Below are positions 33,308 through 43,234 of a stretch of 64,000 nucleotides of DNA, in pieces. The translations under genes and the position numbers were made by a program. Below the pieces are notes generated by a model. It searched no databases and was not told the origin of the DNA. It saw only the letters and a list, made by a program, of their open reading frames with translations. The stretch comes from Pseudalkalibacillus sp051842935. GTDB lineage: Bacteria > Bacillota > Bacilli > Bacillales > Fictibacillaceae. Location: assembly GCF_051842935.1 (NCBI RefSeq), contig NZ_JBPXRR010000001.1, positions 868,001 to 932,000 on the forward strand, in the 5' to 3' direction. Position 1 is the stretch's first letter; each line of letters starts with the position of its first letter.

Positions 33308-36300
33308 ATGCAAAAGATCAACAAAATTCTAGTTGCCAACCGTGGAGAAATCGCGATCCGGATTTTCCGGGCATGTACGGAATTGAATATTCGTACAGTT
33401 GCAGTCTATTCCAAGGAAGACTCCGGGTCTTTCCATCGATACAAAGCAGACGAAGCTTACCTGATCGGTGAAGGCAAGAAACCGATTGATGCATACCTGG
33501 ATATCGAAGGGATTATTGAAGTTGCGAAGCGTTATGAAGTGGATGCGATCCATCCTGGTTACGGATTCTTATCTGAAAACCTCCATTTCGCCAAAAGATG
33601 TGGCGAGGAAGGCATCAAATTCATAGGTCCTGAAACTGAACACCTGCTCATGTTCGGAGATAAAGTCCGTGCACGTGCTGAAGCGATAAAAGCTGACATT
33701 CCAGTCATTCCTGGAAGTGATGGACCAGTTGAGACAGTTGAAGAAGTGAGAAGCTTTGCGAAAGAAAACGGATTCCCGATCATCATCAAAGCTACGCTCG
33801 GAGGCGGAGGACGTGGAATGCGGATCGTCCGCAATATGGCATCACTTGAAGATGCATACGACCGCGCAAAATCAGAAGCCAAAGCAGCATTTGGTAAAGA
33901 TGAAATCTATGTAGAAAAATTCGTAGAGAACCCAAAACATATCGAGGTTCAAATTGTCGCAGACGAACACGGTAATATTGTGCATTTGTATGATAGAGAC
34001 TGTTCTGTCCAACGTCGTCATCAAAAAGTCGTCGAAGTTGCTCCAAGTGTTTCCCTAACAGACGAAAAACGTGAAGAGATTTGTGCTGCTGCAGTCAAAT
34101 TGATGAACAATGTACAATACGTGAATGCTGGAACAGTTGAATTTCTTGTCGCGCAAGATGGTTCTTTCTATTTCATCGAAGTGAACCCTCGTGTGCAAGT
34201 TGAACATACGATAACTGAAATGGTAACAGGGATTGATATCGTCCAATCCCAAATTATGATTGCACAAGGATACAAGCTGTATGACAGCCCGTTGTCCATC
34301 CCGACCCAGGACAAAATTGCTTGTCACGGAGTGGCAATCCAGGCACGTGTTACAACTGAAGACCCTGCCAACAACTTCATGCCTGATACAGGGAAAATCA
34401 TGGCCTATCGTACCGGTGGAGGTTTCGGAGTACGACTTGATGCAGGGAACGGGTTCCAGGGAGCGATCATCACGCCGCATTACGATTCGTTGCTTGTAAA
34501 ACTCTCCACATGGGCTCTGACTTTCGAACAAGCTGCATCCAAGATGGTCCGGAACTTAAGAGAATTCCGTATCCGTGGAATCAAAACGAACATCGCCTTC
34601 TTGGAGAATGTCATCAAGCATGAACAGTTCGTATCAGGTGAATACAATACAGCGTTCATCGACACTACTCCAGAATTGTTTGTTTTCCCTAAACGGAAAG
34701 ACCGGGGTACGAAAATGCTTTCGTATATTGCGAATGTCACGGTCAACGGTTTCCCAGGGTTAGGCGTTCAAAAGAAACCTGCATTCAATAAACCTAGAAT
34801 TCCATATGTGAACTATACAGATCCGATCAAGGAAGGTACCAAGCAGATCTTAGATCGTGAAGGTGTAGAAGGACTGACGAACTGGATTAAATCGAGAGAG
34901 GAAGTCCTGTTGACGGACACGACTTTCCGGGACGCTCATCAATCCTTGTTAGCAACCCGTGTTCGTACGAATGACTTGCTTCAGATTGCAGAACCAACTG
35001 TAAGACATGTACCGGAATTGTTCTCGTTAGAGATGTGGGGTGGAGCGACATTCGATGTTGCATACCGGTTCTTGAATGAGGATCCATGGGAACGATTGAT
35101 TCAAATGCGGAAGAAATCACCGAACGTCCTTTTCCAAATGCTGTTGAGAGCATCGAATGCGGTTGGATATAAAAACTATCCGGACAATGTAATCAAGGAG
35201 TTCGTTGAAAAATCTGCAGATGCAGGTATTGATGTATTCAGGATCTTCGACAGTCTCAACTGGATCGATGGCATGAAAGTGGCGATCGAAGCTGTCCGCG
35301 AAACTGGAAAAGTAGCAGAAGCAGCAATCTGTTACACAGGAGACATTTTGGATCCGAACCGACCGAAATATGACTTGAACTATTATGTTTCAATGGCGAA
35401 AGAGTTGGAACAGGCTGGCGCTCATATTTTAGGAATCAAGGATATGGCTGGGCTCTTGAAGCCTCAAGCAGCTTACGAACTGATTTCTGCATTGAAACAA
35501 GAAATCAATATTCCGATCCATCTTCATACGCATGATACGAGTGGTAACGGAATCATGACATATGCGAAAGCAGTCGAAGCGGGAGTCGATATCGTCGATG
35601 TGGCGATCAGTGCAATGTCTGGGCTGACTTCTCAACCGAGTGCAAATTCCTTGTACTATGCATTGGAAGGTAGCGGAAGACAGCCGAAGGTTTCCATCCA
35701 TAACCTAGAAGAACTCTCGCATTATTGGGAAGATGTGCGTAAGTATTACCAGGGCTTCGAAAGTGGTATGAATGCACCACATACAGAAGTGTATGAACAT
35801 GAAATGCCAGGTGGCCAATATAGTAACCTGCAACAACAGGCGAAAGCAGTCGGACTCGGCCATCGTTGGGATGAAGTGAAACGAATGTACCGCCGAGTCA
35901 ATGACCTATTCGGTGATATCGTTAAAGTAACACCATCTTCCAAGGTAGTTGGAGACATGGCGCTCTATATGGTTCAAAATGAACTGACTGAGGATGATAT
36001 CTTTGAAAAAGGTGAATCACTCGACTTCCCTGACTCTGTTGTGGAAATGTTCCAAGGGTATTTAGGCCAACCACATCAAGGCTTCCCAAGAGAATTACAA
36101 CAGGTCATTTTGAAAGGAAGAGAGCCGCTAGCGGTGCGACCTGGTGAAATGCTAGAGCCGGTCGATTTCCAAGAGCTGAAAGAAGTTCTCTATCATAAAC
36201 TCAATCGTCAAGTTACGAGTCACGACCTCATTTCCTATGCCCTTTATCCTAAGGTATACATGGACCGTGAGAAAATGGAAGAGCAGTTCGGAAATGTGAG

Positions 36301-36745
36301 CGTGCTCGATACGCCAACTTTCTTCTACGGAATGCGCTTAGGCGAAGAGATTGAGATCGAAATCGAGCAAGGAAAAACATTGATTGTGAAGTTGGTTTCC
36401 ATTGGAGAACCACAAATTGATGGAACGAGAACCGTATACTTCGAATTGAACGGTCAACCTCGTGAAGTTGTCGTCCGAGACGAAAATGTGAAAACGAATG
36501 TCGTGACAAAACCGAAGGCTGATAAGTCCAATGAAAAACATATCGGTGCATCTATGCCTGGTACAGTCATCAAGGTTCTTGTGGAAAAAGGGGAGTCTGT
36601 CAAAAAAGGTGATCACTTGATGATCACTGAAGCCATGAAGATGGAAACGACGATCCAAGCTCCGTTTGATGCAGAAATTCAAGACCTCCATGTGAAAAAT
36701 GGAGACACTCTCCAACCAGGAGACCTACTTATAGAGTTGAGCTAA
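33308..36745 (+). CDS. pycA: Pyruvate carboxylase
   Basis: A 1145-residue biotin enzyme that makes oxaloacetate from pyruvate and bicarbonate. Domain order: biotin carboxylase (1-455; ATP loop GGGGRGMR, catalytic region EVNPRVQVEH), carboxyltransferase (from about 535; LLTDTTFRDAHQS, metal HLHTHDTSG), and biotinyl carrier domain with EAMKMET, biotin Lys1111. Complete. AAGGAGGAATCACTTAT precedes the ATG. It probably shares a transcript with ftsW and also has the standard location downstream of it. Confidence 0.98.
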   Translation: MQKINKILVANRGEIAIRIFRACTELNIRTVAVYSKEDSGSFHRYKADEAYLIGEGKKPIDAYLDIEGIIEVAKRYEVDAIHPGYGFLSENLHFAKRCGEEGIKFIGPETEHLLMFGDKVRARAEAIKADIPVIPGSDGPVETVEEVRSFAKENGFPIIIKATLGGGGRGMRIVRNMASLEDAYDRAKSEAKAAFGKDEIYVEKFVENPKHIEVQIVADEHGNIVHLYDRDCSVQRRHQKVVEVAPSVSLTDEKREEICAAAVKLMNNVQYVNAGTVEFLVAQDGSFYFIEVNPRVQVEHTITEMVTGIDIVQSQIMIAQGYKLYDSPLSIPTQDKIACHGVAIQARVTTEDPANNFMPDTGKIMAYRTGGGFGVRLDAGNGFQGAIITPHYDSLLVKLSTWALTFEQAASKMVRNLREFRIRGIKTNIAFLENVIKHEQFVSGEYNTAFIDTTPELFVFPKRKDRGTKMLSYIANVTVNGFPGLGVQKKPAFNKPRIPYVNYTDPIKEGTKQILDREGVEGLTNWIKSREEVLLTDTTFRDAHQSLLATRVRTNDLLQIAEPTVRHVPELFSLEMWGGATFDVAYRFLNEDPWERLIQMRKKSPNVLFQMLLRASNAVGYKNYPDNVIKEFVEKSADAGIDVFRIFDSLNWIDGMKVAIEAVRETGKVAEAAICYTGDILDPNRPKYDLNYYVSMAKELEQAGAHILGIKDMAGLLKPQAAYELISALKQEINIPIHLHTHDTSGNGIMTYAKAVEAGVDIVDVAISAMSGLTSQPSANSLYYALEGSGRQPKVSIHNLEELSHYWEDVRKYYQGFESGMNAPHTEVYEHEMPGGQYSNLQQQAKAVGLGHRWDEVKRMYRRVNDLFGDIVKVTPSSKVVGDMALYMVQNELTEDDIFEKGESLDFPDSVVEMFQGYLGQPHQGFPRELQQVILKGREPLAVRPGEMLEPVDFQELKEVLYHKLNRQVTSHDLISYALYPKVYMDREKMEEQFGNVSVLDTPTFFYGMRLGEEIEIEIEQGKTLIVKLVSIGEPQIDGTRTVYFELNGQPREVVVRDENVKTNVVTKPKADKSNEKHIGASMPGTVIKVLVEKGESVKKGDHLMITEAMKMETTIQAPFDAEIQDLHVKNGDTLQPGDLLIELS

Positions 36746-36754
36746 TCTAAAATG

Positions 36755-36788
36755 AACCATCTGGCCGCGGGCCAGATGGTTTTTTTTG
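36755..36788 (+). terminator. Terminator of pycA
   Basis: AACCATCTGGCC / GGCCAGATGGTT then TTTTTT. Confidence 0.92.
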
Positions 36789-36818
36789 TGAGAAAGAGAT
36801 ATGAGTTCCTGCTGGAAG

Positions 36819-36869
36819 CTCTAGCAGGTACTGAAAAAACCAAACCCAAAATCTGAGTACCCGCTAGAG
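36819..36869. repeat. Dispersed palindromic repeat (family B, copy 1)
   Basis: CTCTAGCAGGTACT and AGTACCCGCTAGAG form a 14-bp stem with one mismatch around a 23-base loop. The left arm plus GAAAA recurs at 61158-61174 (16 of 17 bases). It lies between the terminators of pycA and ctaA, where an insertion harms nothing. Confidence 0.6.
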
Positions 36870-36891
36870 GATCGGATTCCGAAAGACATGA

Positions 36892-36919
36892 AAAAACACG
36901 CGTCCTACGACGCGTGTTT
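36892..36919 (-). terminator. Terminator of ctaA
   Basis: AAACACGCGTC / GACGCGTGTTT around CTAC, followed on the minus strand by T6. Confidence 0.9.
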
Positions 36920-36938
36920 CTTTTCATTTTACCGATAA

Positions 36939-37826
36939 TCAAGACTTTCGGAGGAGTACCATGATCAAATAACTTAATGTCGCAAAGAGTAGAGAAACGA
37001 ATAAGCCGTGTGCTAATCCTATAAATAGATTCAATTTCGTAAAGATGATCAGTGCTCCTGTCGTGACTTGCATGGAAACTAAGATCAGAAGGATCAAGAA
37101 TGAACGATAGAGTGTAGGGACGTCTCTGTAATACATGCGAATTTGGATGAAACTGAGTAATACCCATACGAAGAATAGTCCAGCCATGAACCGATGACTA
37201 TAATGGATCAGTTCCAATTCATTCGTAGGTGGTAATATTTGTCCGTTACATAGAGGCCATCCGGAACATGCTAGGCTCGCTTTCGTATGTCTGACCAGTG
37301 CACCGGTATAAACCAGTGTATATAAATAGATGAAAAGAAAGTAAGCATTCCACCTGAAGCCGCGATCGATCTTCAGTACGACTCTCCCTTTCTCGCCCTG
37401 GAAGATGACGACCGTCAATAGGACGACACTTGCAAATGAGATCAGTGAGAAGCCGAAATGAAGGGCGAGCACGAAAGAAGATTGCCCCCATACGACAGCT
37501 GCTGCTCCTAACAGTCCTTGGAATACGATAAAGAAGACCGATAGGATGGCTAATACTTTCACTTCTTTTGATTTTCGATTTGTTAACCATGACCAGACTG
37601 CTAGAACTATGACCATCAATCCAAGAGCAGCCGACACAATTCTATGGCTGTATTCAATGATGGTCTCTAATTCAGGTTGGGTAGGGAGTACTTCTCCATA
37701 GCACAATGGCCATGAGTTGCCACAACCTTCTCCGGATCCTGTCGTCGTTACGATGGCTCCCATAAGGAGGACCATGAGCATACCGAAGCTGGTCAAGATT
37801 CCATATATTTTCAAAATTCGATTCAT
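36939..37826 (-). CDS. ctaA: Heme A synthase
   Basis: A 295-residue membrane protein with eight helices that oxidises heme O to heme A. The paired cysteine loops EGCGNSWPLC and ACSGWPLC are the Gram-positive CtaA hallmark, and EYSHR / HYSHR carry heme-ligand histidines. ATG 37826 follows GAAGGTGTCGACG. Divergent from ctaB as in B. subtilis. Confidence 0.96.
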   Translation of the reverse strand: MNRILKIYGILTSFGMLMVLLMGAIVTTTGSGEGCGNSWPLCYGEVLPTQPELETIIEYSHRIVSAALGLMVIVLAVWSWLTNRKSKEVKVLAILSVFFIVFQGLLGAAAVVWGQSSFVLALHFGFSLISFASVVLLTVVIFQGEKGRVVLKIDRGFRWNAYFLFIYLYTLVYTGALVRHTKASLACSGWPLCNGQILPPTNELELIHYSHRFMAGLFFVWVLLSFIQIRMYYRDVPTLYRSFLILLILVSMQVTTGALIIFTKLNLFIGLAHGLFVSLLFATLSYLIMVLLRKS

Positions 37827-38161
37827 CGTCGACACCTTCTCACAAAGTAGTACACCATTAGATTTATATTATAGAAGCATAGATTATATCGTATAAGAGA
37901 AACTAAGTTCTAATGTCGAATGGAGTCTTATGTAAGTATACAAAACTATTGAATTCGTTTATAATGTTAAAGGACATTTCAATCGTGAATATCGTAACAT
38001 ATGTCTTGGAAGCAAATCATTATAAATGTGAACAACCATAGACAATTTACGAAAACTTGTTTTCACGGAGCCTATTTACTGATAAATTAGAATAGGTGTT
38101 TTCCTTACGCTTATGATTGATGTAAGATATGGAAATAGAGCTTTTTAAAGGAGGTGGAAGC
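37827..38161. promoter_or_regulatory. ctaA-ctaB divergent regulatory region
   Basis: 335 bases, AT-rich. TATAAT occurs near 37970 on the plus strand. GAAAACTTGTTTTC (38051-38064) is a perfect 6+6 dyad about 98 bases before ctaB and could be an operator. In B. subtilis this intergenic region is controlled by ResD and CcpA; I see no perfect cre here. Confidence 0.4.
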
Positions 38162-39100
38162 ATGAGCAAAACGAATACGACAACTTATGAAGCATCAAGC
38201 CGAGTGATGGAGCCAGGACCTTTATCAGAAGCTAATCCGACTGGTACTTGGAAAGATTTCCTGACACTCGCAAAAATGGGGATCGTCATGTCGAACCTCA
38301 TTACGACATTCGCTGGTTTCTGGATCGCATTGAAAGTCACTGAGTCCAGTTTGATCGCAAACATTCCGACAGCATTGTTGACCCTACTAGGTTCAGCACT
38401 TGTGATTGCTGGGGGATGTAGTCTGAACAACTATATCGATCGTGATATCGATCATTTGATGGAAAGAACGCATGAACGTCCGACCGTAACAGGCAAGATT
38501 GATGCCAATCAGGTATTGTGGGTTGGGATCATTTTGTCAGCAATCGGAACATTGCTATTGATGTTCGCCTCCTTGATGGCTGCACTCCTTGGTGTGATAG
38601 GACTCTTTGTGTATGTTATCGTTTACACGATGTGGTTGAAGCGTACGCACTCCATTAATACGGTTGTTGGTGGAATTTCTGGCGCAATCCCGCCACTGAT
38701 TGGTTGGGCAGCAGTTGATCCGAACCTGCATATGACAGCATGGCATTTGTTCTTGATTATGTTTTTATGGCAGCCTCCTCACTTCTTGGCATTAGCAATG
38801 AAAAGATGTGAAGAGTACCGCAAAGCCGGAATTCCTATGCTTCCTGTTGTATCAGGTTTTAAAATGACGAAGCGGCAGATGGTAGTTTATGTAGCAGCGT
38901 TGCTTCCGGTAAGTTTATACCTGTATCACTTCGGCATCGTCTACGTGATCGTTGCCGCGGTTCTCGGACTTGGATGGTTAGCTCTTGGTATCTCAGGATT
39001 CTTCATGAAGGATGATATCAAGTGGGCTAGAATGATGTTCGTCTATTCCTTGAACTATTTGACCATCATGTTCGTGGTTATGATTATCGTCAATCGCTAA
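38162..39100 (+). CDS. ctaB: Heme O synthase (protoheme IX farnesyltransferase)
   Basis: A 312-residue UbiA-family membrane prenyltransferase. Asp-rich motif NNYIDRDIDHLMERTHERP and the second YTMWLKRTHS are intact. It attaches farnesyl to heme B, giving heme O for CtaA. ATG 38162 after AAAGGAGGTGGAAGC, the strongest ribosome site in the region. First gene of the cta cluster. Confidence 0.96.
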   Translation: MSKTNTTTYEASSRVMEPGPLSEANPTGTWKDFLTLAKMGIVMSNLITTFAGFWIALKVTESSLIANIPTALLTLLGSALVIAGGCSLNNYIDRDIDHLMERTHERPTVTGKIDANQVLWVGIILSAIGTLLLMFASLMAALLGVIGLFVYVIVYTMWLKRTHSINTVVGGISGAIPPLIGWAAVDPNLHMTAWHLFLIMFLWQPPHFLALAMKRCEEYRKAGIPMLPVVSGFKMTKRQMVVYVAALLPVSLYLYHFGIVYVIVAAVLGLGWLALGISGFFMKDDIKWARMMFVYSLNYLTIMFVVMIIVNR

Positions 39101-39188
39101 GGGTGGACACGCCCTCTGGCGATTACATATTTTTAATTTGTAAAATTCGTTCTTTAGTACAACAGAGAAAGCGGGGTATGATTTAGTA

Positions 39189-40238
39189 ATGAAACGATGG
39201 CTACGAATCGGGCGCATTATTCCATTGTTCGGAATTCTGATGCTTGGCTTAATGGGTTGTGGAAACCCTCAGTTATCTGCATTACAACCACAAGGTAAAG
39301 GGGCAAGTGCTCTTTTTGATCTTATGATCCTAAGTCTTGCCATCATGGTTGTCGTGCTTGTAATCGTATTTATTCTATTTGGATATGTATTGGTGAAATT
39401 CAGAGAACGTAAAGGTGACGATACAATTCCTGAGCAAGTCGAAGGGAACCATCTTCTAGAGGTTCTTTGGACTGCTATTCCGATTGTATTGCTACTGGTA
39501 CTTGCTGTACCGACAGTCATGACGACTTTCGATTTGGCTGTTAGTGAGAAGAGTGCTGAAGAATCGAAGGATGCTTCCGGTGATAAGGAAGGACCTATGA
39601 CGATCAATGTTACAGCACACCAGTATTGGTGGGAGTTTGAATACCCAGATCAAGGTGTTATCACTTCTCAAGAGCTTTACCTTCCAGTTGACGAGCGAGT
39701 GAATGTGAACCTTTCTTCCGCAGACGTTATCCACTCTTTCTGGATTCCGACGATCTCCGGTAAGATGGATACCAACCCTGGAGATAAGCTTGAGAACACA
39801 ATGTGGCTTCACCCAGAAAAGACAGGTACCTTCCAAGGTGCATGTGCTGAGCTTTGCGGAGACTCACATGCTTTGATGTATTTCAAAGTTAAAGTTCTTG
39901 AAAAAGAAGAGTTCGATGCTTGGATGGAAAGCATGAAAAACACGAAGTATGATGATGCACCATCTCAAGTCGCTGAAGGCCAAAAGATTTTTGAAAACAA
40001 CTGTCTTTCATGCCATGCAGTTGGCGATAAAGGTGGTAATGTAGGACCAGCATTGACTGGATTTGCTGACAACGAAAAAGTTGCTGGGATCCTTGAACAT
40101 AACAAAGATAACATCAAAAAGTGGATTAACGATCCACAAGACATCAAGCCTGGTAACAACATGCCGGACTTCAATTTCAATGAACAACAGTTAGATGCAC
40201 TAGCTGATTACCTATTGGAACTTAAAACCGCTGAGTAA
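39189..40238 (+). CDS. ctaC: Cytochrome c oxidase subunit II, caa3 type
   Basis: A 349-residue exported subunit. Lipoprotein-type signal ending LGLMGC, two membrane helices (about 38-60 and 85-105), the CuA centre (CAELCGDSH near 218-226) and a fused C-terminal cytochrome c domain with CLSCHAVG. The fusion marks a caa3-type oxidase that accepts electrons directly. Followed by ctaD after 36 bases. Confidence 0.97.
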   Translation: MKRWLRIGRIIPLFGILMLGLMGCGNPQLSALQPQGKGASALFDLMILSLAIMVVVLVIVFILFGYVLVKFRERKGDDTIPEQVEGNHLLEVLWTAIPIVLLLVLAVPTVMTTFDLAVSEKSAEESKDASGDKEGPMTINVTAHQYWWEFEYPDQGVITSQELYLPVDERVNVNLSSADVIHSFWIPTISGKMDTNPGDKLENTMWLHPEKTGTFQGACAELCGDSHALMYFKVKVLEKEEFDAWMESMKNTKYDDAPSQVAEGQKIFENNCLSCHAVGDKGGNVGPALTGFADNEKVAGILEHNKDNIKKWINDPQDIKPGNNMPDFNFNEQQLDALADYLLELKTAE

Positions 40239-40274
40239 GCGTAGTTTCAATCGCTTTAAAAAGGAGGTACAATC

Positions 40275-42134
40275 GTGAGTAACGCATATGCAGCGAATAA
40301 AAGCGTTTTATGGGATTGGCTTACGACAGTCGACCATAAGAAAATTGGAATTCTATACCTCATTTCCGGCGGGTTCTTCTTCTTAGTCGGGGGTTTAGAG
40401 GCTTTATTGATCCGTATTCAATTGATGGGTCCAGAAATGACATTCTTGACAGGGGACCTTTATAACCAAGTATTGACGATGCACGGTACAACGATGATCT
40501 TCCTGGCAGCCATGCCGATCATCTTTGCATTTATGAATGCTGTCGTACCACTGCAGATAGGGGCTCGAGACGTAGCCTTTCCATTTCTTAACTCATTAGG
40601 TTTCTGGTTATTCTTCTTCGGAGGAGTATTACTTAACCTTAGTTGGTTCCTAGGTGGCGCTCCGGATGCCGGATGGACGGCTTATGCGCCGCTATCTACG
40701 CAATCTAGCGGTCACGGAGTCGACTTTTATGTACTAGGATTGCAGATCTCTGGTGCAGGTACGTTAATGGGGGGAATCAACTTCCTCGTAACGATCATTA
40801 ACATGAGAGCGCCTGGAATGACGTTCATGCGTATGCCATTGTTCACTTGGACAGCATTCGTAACTTCTGGACTTATTCTATTTGCTTTCCCAGCTTTGAC
40901 AATCGGATTCTTCCTATTGATGTTCGACCGTATTTTCGAAGCGAATTTCTTTGATGCCAATATGGGTGGTAACGCGATCATCTGGGAGCACATCTTCTGG
41001 ATCTTCGGTCACCCGGAAGTATACATTCTGATCTTACCGGCATTCGGTATTATTTCAGAAGTAGTAGCAACATTTGCTAAGAAACGTCTATTCGGTTATA
41101 GCGCAATGGTATTCGCTACCGTATTGATCGGTTTCTTAGGATTCATGGTTTGGGCCCACCACATGTTCACAGTTGGATTGGGACCAGTAGCGAACTCCAT
41201 TTTCGCAGTAGCGACGATGGCGATCGCGATTCCTACCGGGGTTAAGATTTTCAACTGGATCTTCACGATGTGGGGCGGTAGAAACCGTTTTACAACAGCG
41301 AATCTTTTCTCAGTAGGATTCATCCCGACATTCGTTATGGGTGGAGTGACAGGGGTCATGCTTGCTGCAGCTCCAGCAGACTATCAATATCATGATAGCT
41401 ATTTCGTAGTCGCTCACTTCCACTACGTTATCGTTGGTGGATTGATTCTCGGACTATTCTCTGGACTTTATTACTGGTATCCAAGAATGTTCGGTGTGAT
41501 GTTGAATGAAACGCTTGGAAAATGGAATTTCTGGACATTCTTCATTGGATTCCACTTGACGTTCTTCCCTCAGCACTTCTTAGGGTTGATGGGTATGCCA
41601 CGTCGTTATTTCACTTATCCAGAAGAGTTCGAACTTGGTTCATTGAACTTCATCAGTACGATAGGTGCCATAGGAATGACAATCGGGACGATCCTATTCG
41701 TCATCAACATCTTCGTTACGCATGCTAAAGGTGAGAAAGTGAGTGGAGATCCATGGGATGGCCGTACGCTTGAATGGGCGATGCCGAACCCGACTCCTCA
41801 CTATAACTTCTTGCAAACTCCACTAGTTCGTGGATTGGATGCATTATGGATTGAGAAAATGGCAGGAAACAAAGGAATGACACCAGCAGAACCGATTGGT
41901 GACATCCACATGCCGAACAATTCAATCTTGCCGTTTGTCATGTCCTTAGGATTCTTCATTGCGGGACTAGGGTTCATTTACATCAATACATTAGGTTTAC
42001 CGGCATTGATTGCGGTAATTGGCGGTATTGGGATCGGTCTTGTATGTATGTTCTTAAGATCATGGATCGACGATCATGGTTATCATATCCATAAAGAAGA
42101 TTTACTGAAAGAGAACAAGGGGGTTGATGCATAA
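40275..42134 (+). CDS. ctaD: Cytochrome c oxidase subunit I
   Basis: A 619-residue catalytic subunit with heme a, heme a3 and CuB. GHPEVYI carries the His-Tyr crosslink of A-type oxidases, WAHHMFT supplies CuB ligands, and HFHYVIVGG the heme ligands. GTG start after AAGGAGGTACAATC. Its last base is shared with the ctaE ATG (TAATG overlap). Confidence 0.98.
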   Translation: MSNAYAANKSVLWDWLTTVDHKKIGILYLISGGFFFLVGGLEALLIRIQLMGPEMTFLTGDLYNQVLTMHGTTMIFLAAMPIIFAFMNAVVPLQIGARDVAFPFLNSLGFWLFFFGGVLLNLSWFLGGAPDAGWTAYAPLSTQSSGHGVDFYVLGLQISGAGTLMGGINFLVTIINMRAPGMTFMRMPLFTWTAFVTSGLILFAFPALTIGFFLLMFDRIFEANFFDANMGGNAIIWEHIFWIFGHPEVYILILPAFGIISEVVATFAKKRLFGYSAMVFATVLIGFLGFMVWAHHMFTVGLGPVANSIFAVATMAIAIPTGVKIFNWIFTMWGGRNRFTTANLFSVGFIPTFVMGGVTGVMLAAAPADYQYHDSYFVVAHFHYVIVGGLILGLFSGLYYWYPRMFGVMLNETLGKWNFWTFFIGFHLTFFPQHFLGLMGMPRRYFTYPEEFELGSLNFISTIGAIGMTIGTILFVINIFVTHAKGEKVSGDPWDGRTLEWAMPNPTPHYNFLQTPLVRGLDALWIEKMAGNKGMTPAEPIGDIHMPNNSILPFVMSLGFFIAGLGFIYINTLGLPALIAVIGGIGIGLVCMFLRSWIDDHGYHIHKEDLLKENKGVDA

Positions 42135-42754
42135 TGGACGTAGGGCAACGCTTAACGGATCAAAACTTCCCTGAATCCCCTGAAAAAGCAACTCTCGAAG
42201 GTAAAAACAAGTTTTTAGGATTCTGGTTGTTTTTAGGTGGAGAAACTGTATTATTTGCGACATTGTTCGGAACTTATTTAGGGTTGCGTAACTCATTCGG
42301 TAAAGGTCCAGAAGCATCTGAAATCTTCCAATTACCGATTGTTTTCATCGCGACAATGATTCTACTTACAAGTAGTTTGACGAGTGTGTATGCCGTTCTG
42401 GCTTTGAAGGAAAATAGAGTTAAGGCCATGAGAGGCTGGTTCTTTGTAACACTGTTACTTGGAGTTGGGTTCCTTGGCCTAGAGATTTATGAATTTGTGC
42501 ATTATGTACATGAAGGACACACCTTTACTTCAGGTGCCTTCGGATCTGCGTTCTATACGCTTGTCGGTTTCCACGGAGGACACGTTCTTTTCGGAGTCCT
42601 TTGGATCACCGCCTTGCTTGTACGTAACCGCGGACGAGGATTGACGCTCTACAACTCGCCGAAGTATTACCTTTTCGCTTTATACTGGCACTTTGTCGAC
42701 GTTGTATGGGTATTCATCTTCACAGTCGTATATCTAATGGGAAAGGTGGGGTAA
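42134..42754 (+). CDS. ctaE: Cytochrome c oxidase subunit III
   Basis: A 206-residue membrane subunit with five helices; FWLFLGGETVLFATLFGTYL and GFHGGHVLFG are characteristic. Translationally coupled to ctaD. Confidence 0.97.
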   Translation: MDVGQRLTDQNFPESPEKATLEGKNKFLGFWLFLGGETVLFATLFGTYLGLRNSFGKGPEASEIFQLPIVFIATMILLTSSLTSVYAVLALKENRVKAMRGWFFVTLLLGVGFLGLEIYEFVHYVHEGHTFTSGAFGSAFYTLVGFHGGHVLFGVLWITALLVRNRGRGLTLYNSPKYYLFALYWHFVDVVWVFIFTVVYLMGKVG

Positions 42755-42757
42755 TTG

Positions 42758-43090
42758 ATGGCTAGTCACGAAGAAACAAAATCTGTCCATCACCACACGT
42801 CCTTGCAGAAGAAAATCAAGTTGAAGCAAGAACGTCGTCAACATAATGTATCTTTCGTTATGATGATCTTGTTGACGATCGTAGCGTTTGCAGCGATAGC
42901 GAGCGATGCTGTCTCTAACAAAGTTGCCATTCTATTCATCCTGGTACTAGCAGCTGTTCAAGTGTTTTTCCAACTTTACGTTTGGATGCATCTAGGACAT
43001 AAAGGACATGAATTCCCAATGTGGGGAATTGCAAGTGGTCTTTTGATCGCTGTCATCACTGTCGGTACATTGATGGGACTTATCTGGTAG
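42758..43090 (+). CDS. ctaF: Cytochrome c oxidase subunit IV
   Basis: A 110-residue membrane subunit with three helices; YVWMHLGHKGHEFPMWG is conserved. ATG 42758 follows AAAGGTGGGG by six bases. Last gene of the ctaBCDEF set; the assembly gene ctaG found next in B. subtilis is missing here. Confidence 0.94.
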   Translation: MASHEETKSVHHHTSLQKKIKLKQERRQHNVSFVMMILLTIVAFAAIASDAVSNKVAILFILVLAAVQVFFQLYVWMHLGHKGHEFPMWGIASGLLIAVITVGTLMGLIW

Positions 43091-43101
43091 TTTGGCACAA
43101 G

Positions 43102-43135
43102 AAGGTTGATCCTGAATTCAGGGTCAACCTTTTTT
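43102..43135 (+). terminator. Terminator of the cta operon
   Basis: AAGGTTGAtCCTGAATTCAGGgTCAACCTT, a near-perfect palindrome, then TTTTT. Confidence 0.92.
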
Positions 43136-43234
43136 AGTTCAAACGAAGCTTATTAACTAAGCTGGATAAAGGGTTTTCAGCTCTTCTGGTGAAATATTAG
43201 TGGAGAGGGATCAACAAGGGGGTACACATTACAT

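Noticed and set aside
38051..38064. Dyad GAAAACTTGTTTTC considered as a cre site
   Set aside because: The centre is TT rather than CG and the spacing does not fit the CcpA pattern; kept only as an unassigned dyad.
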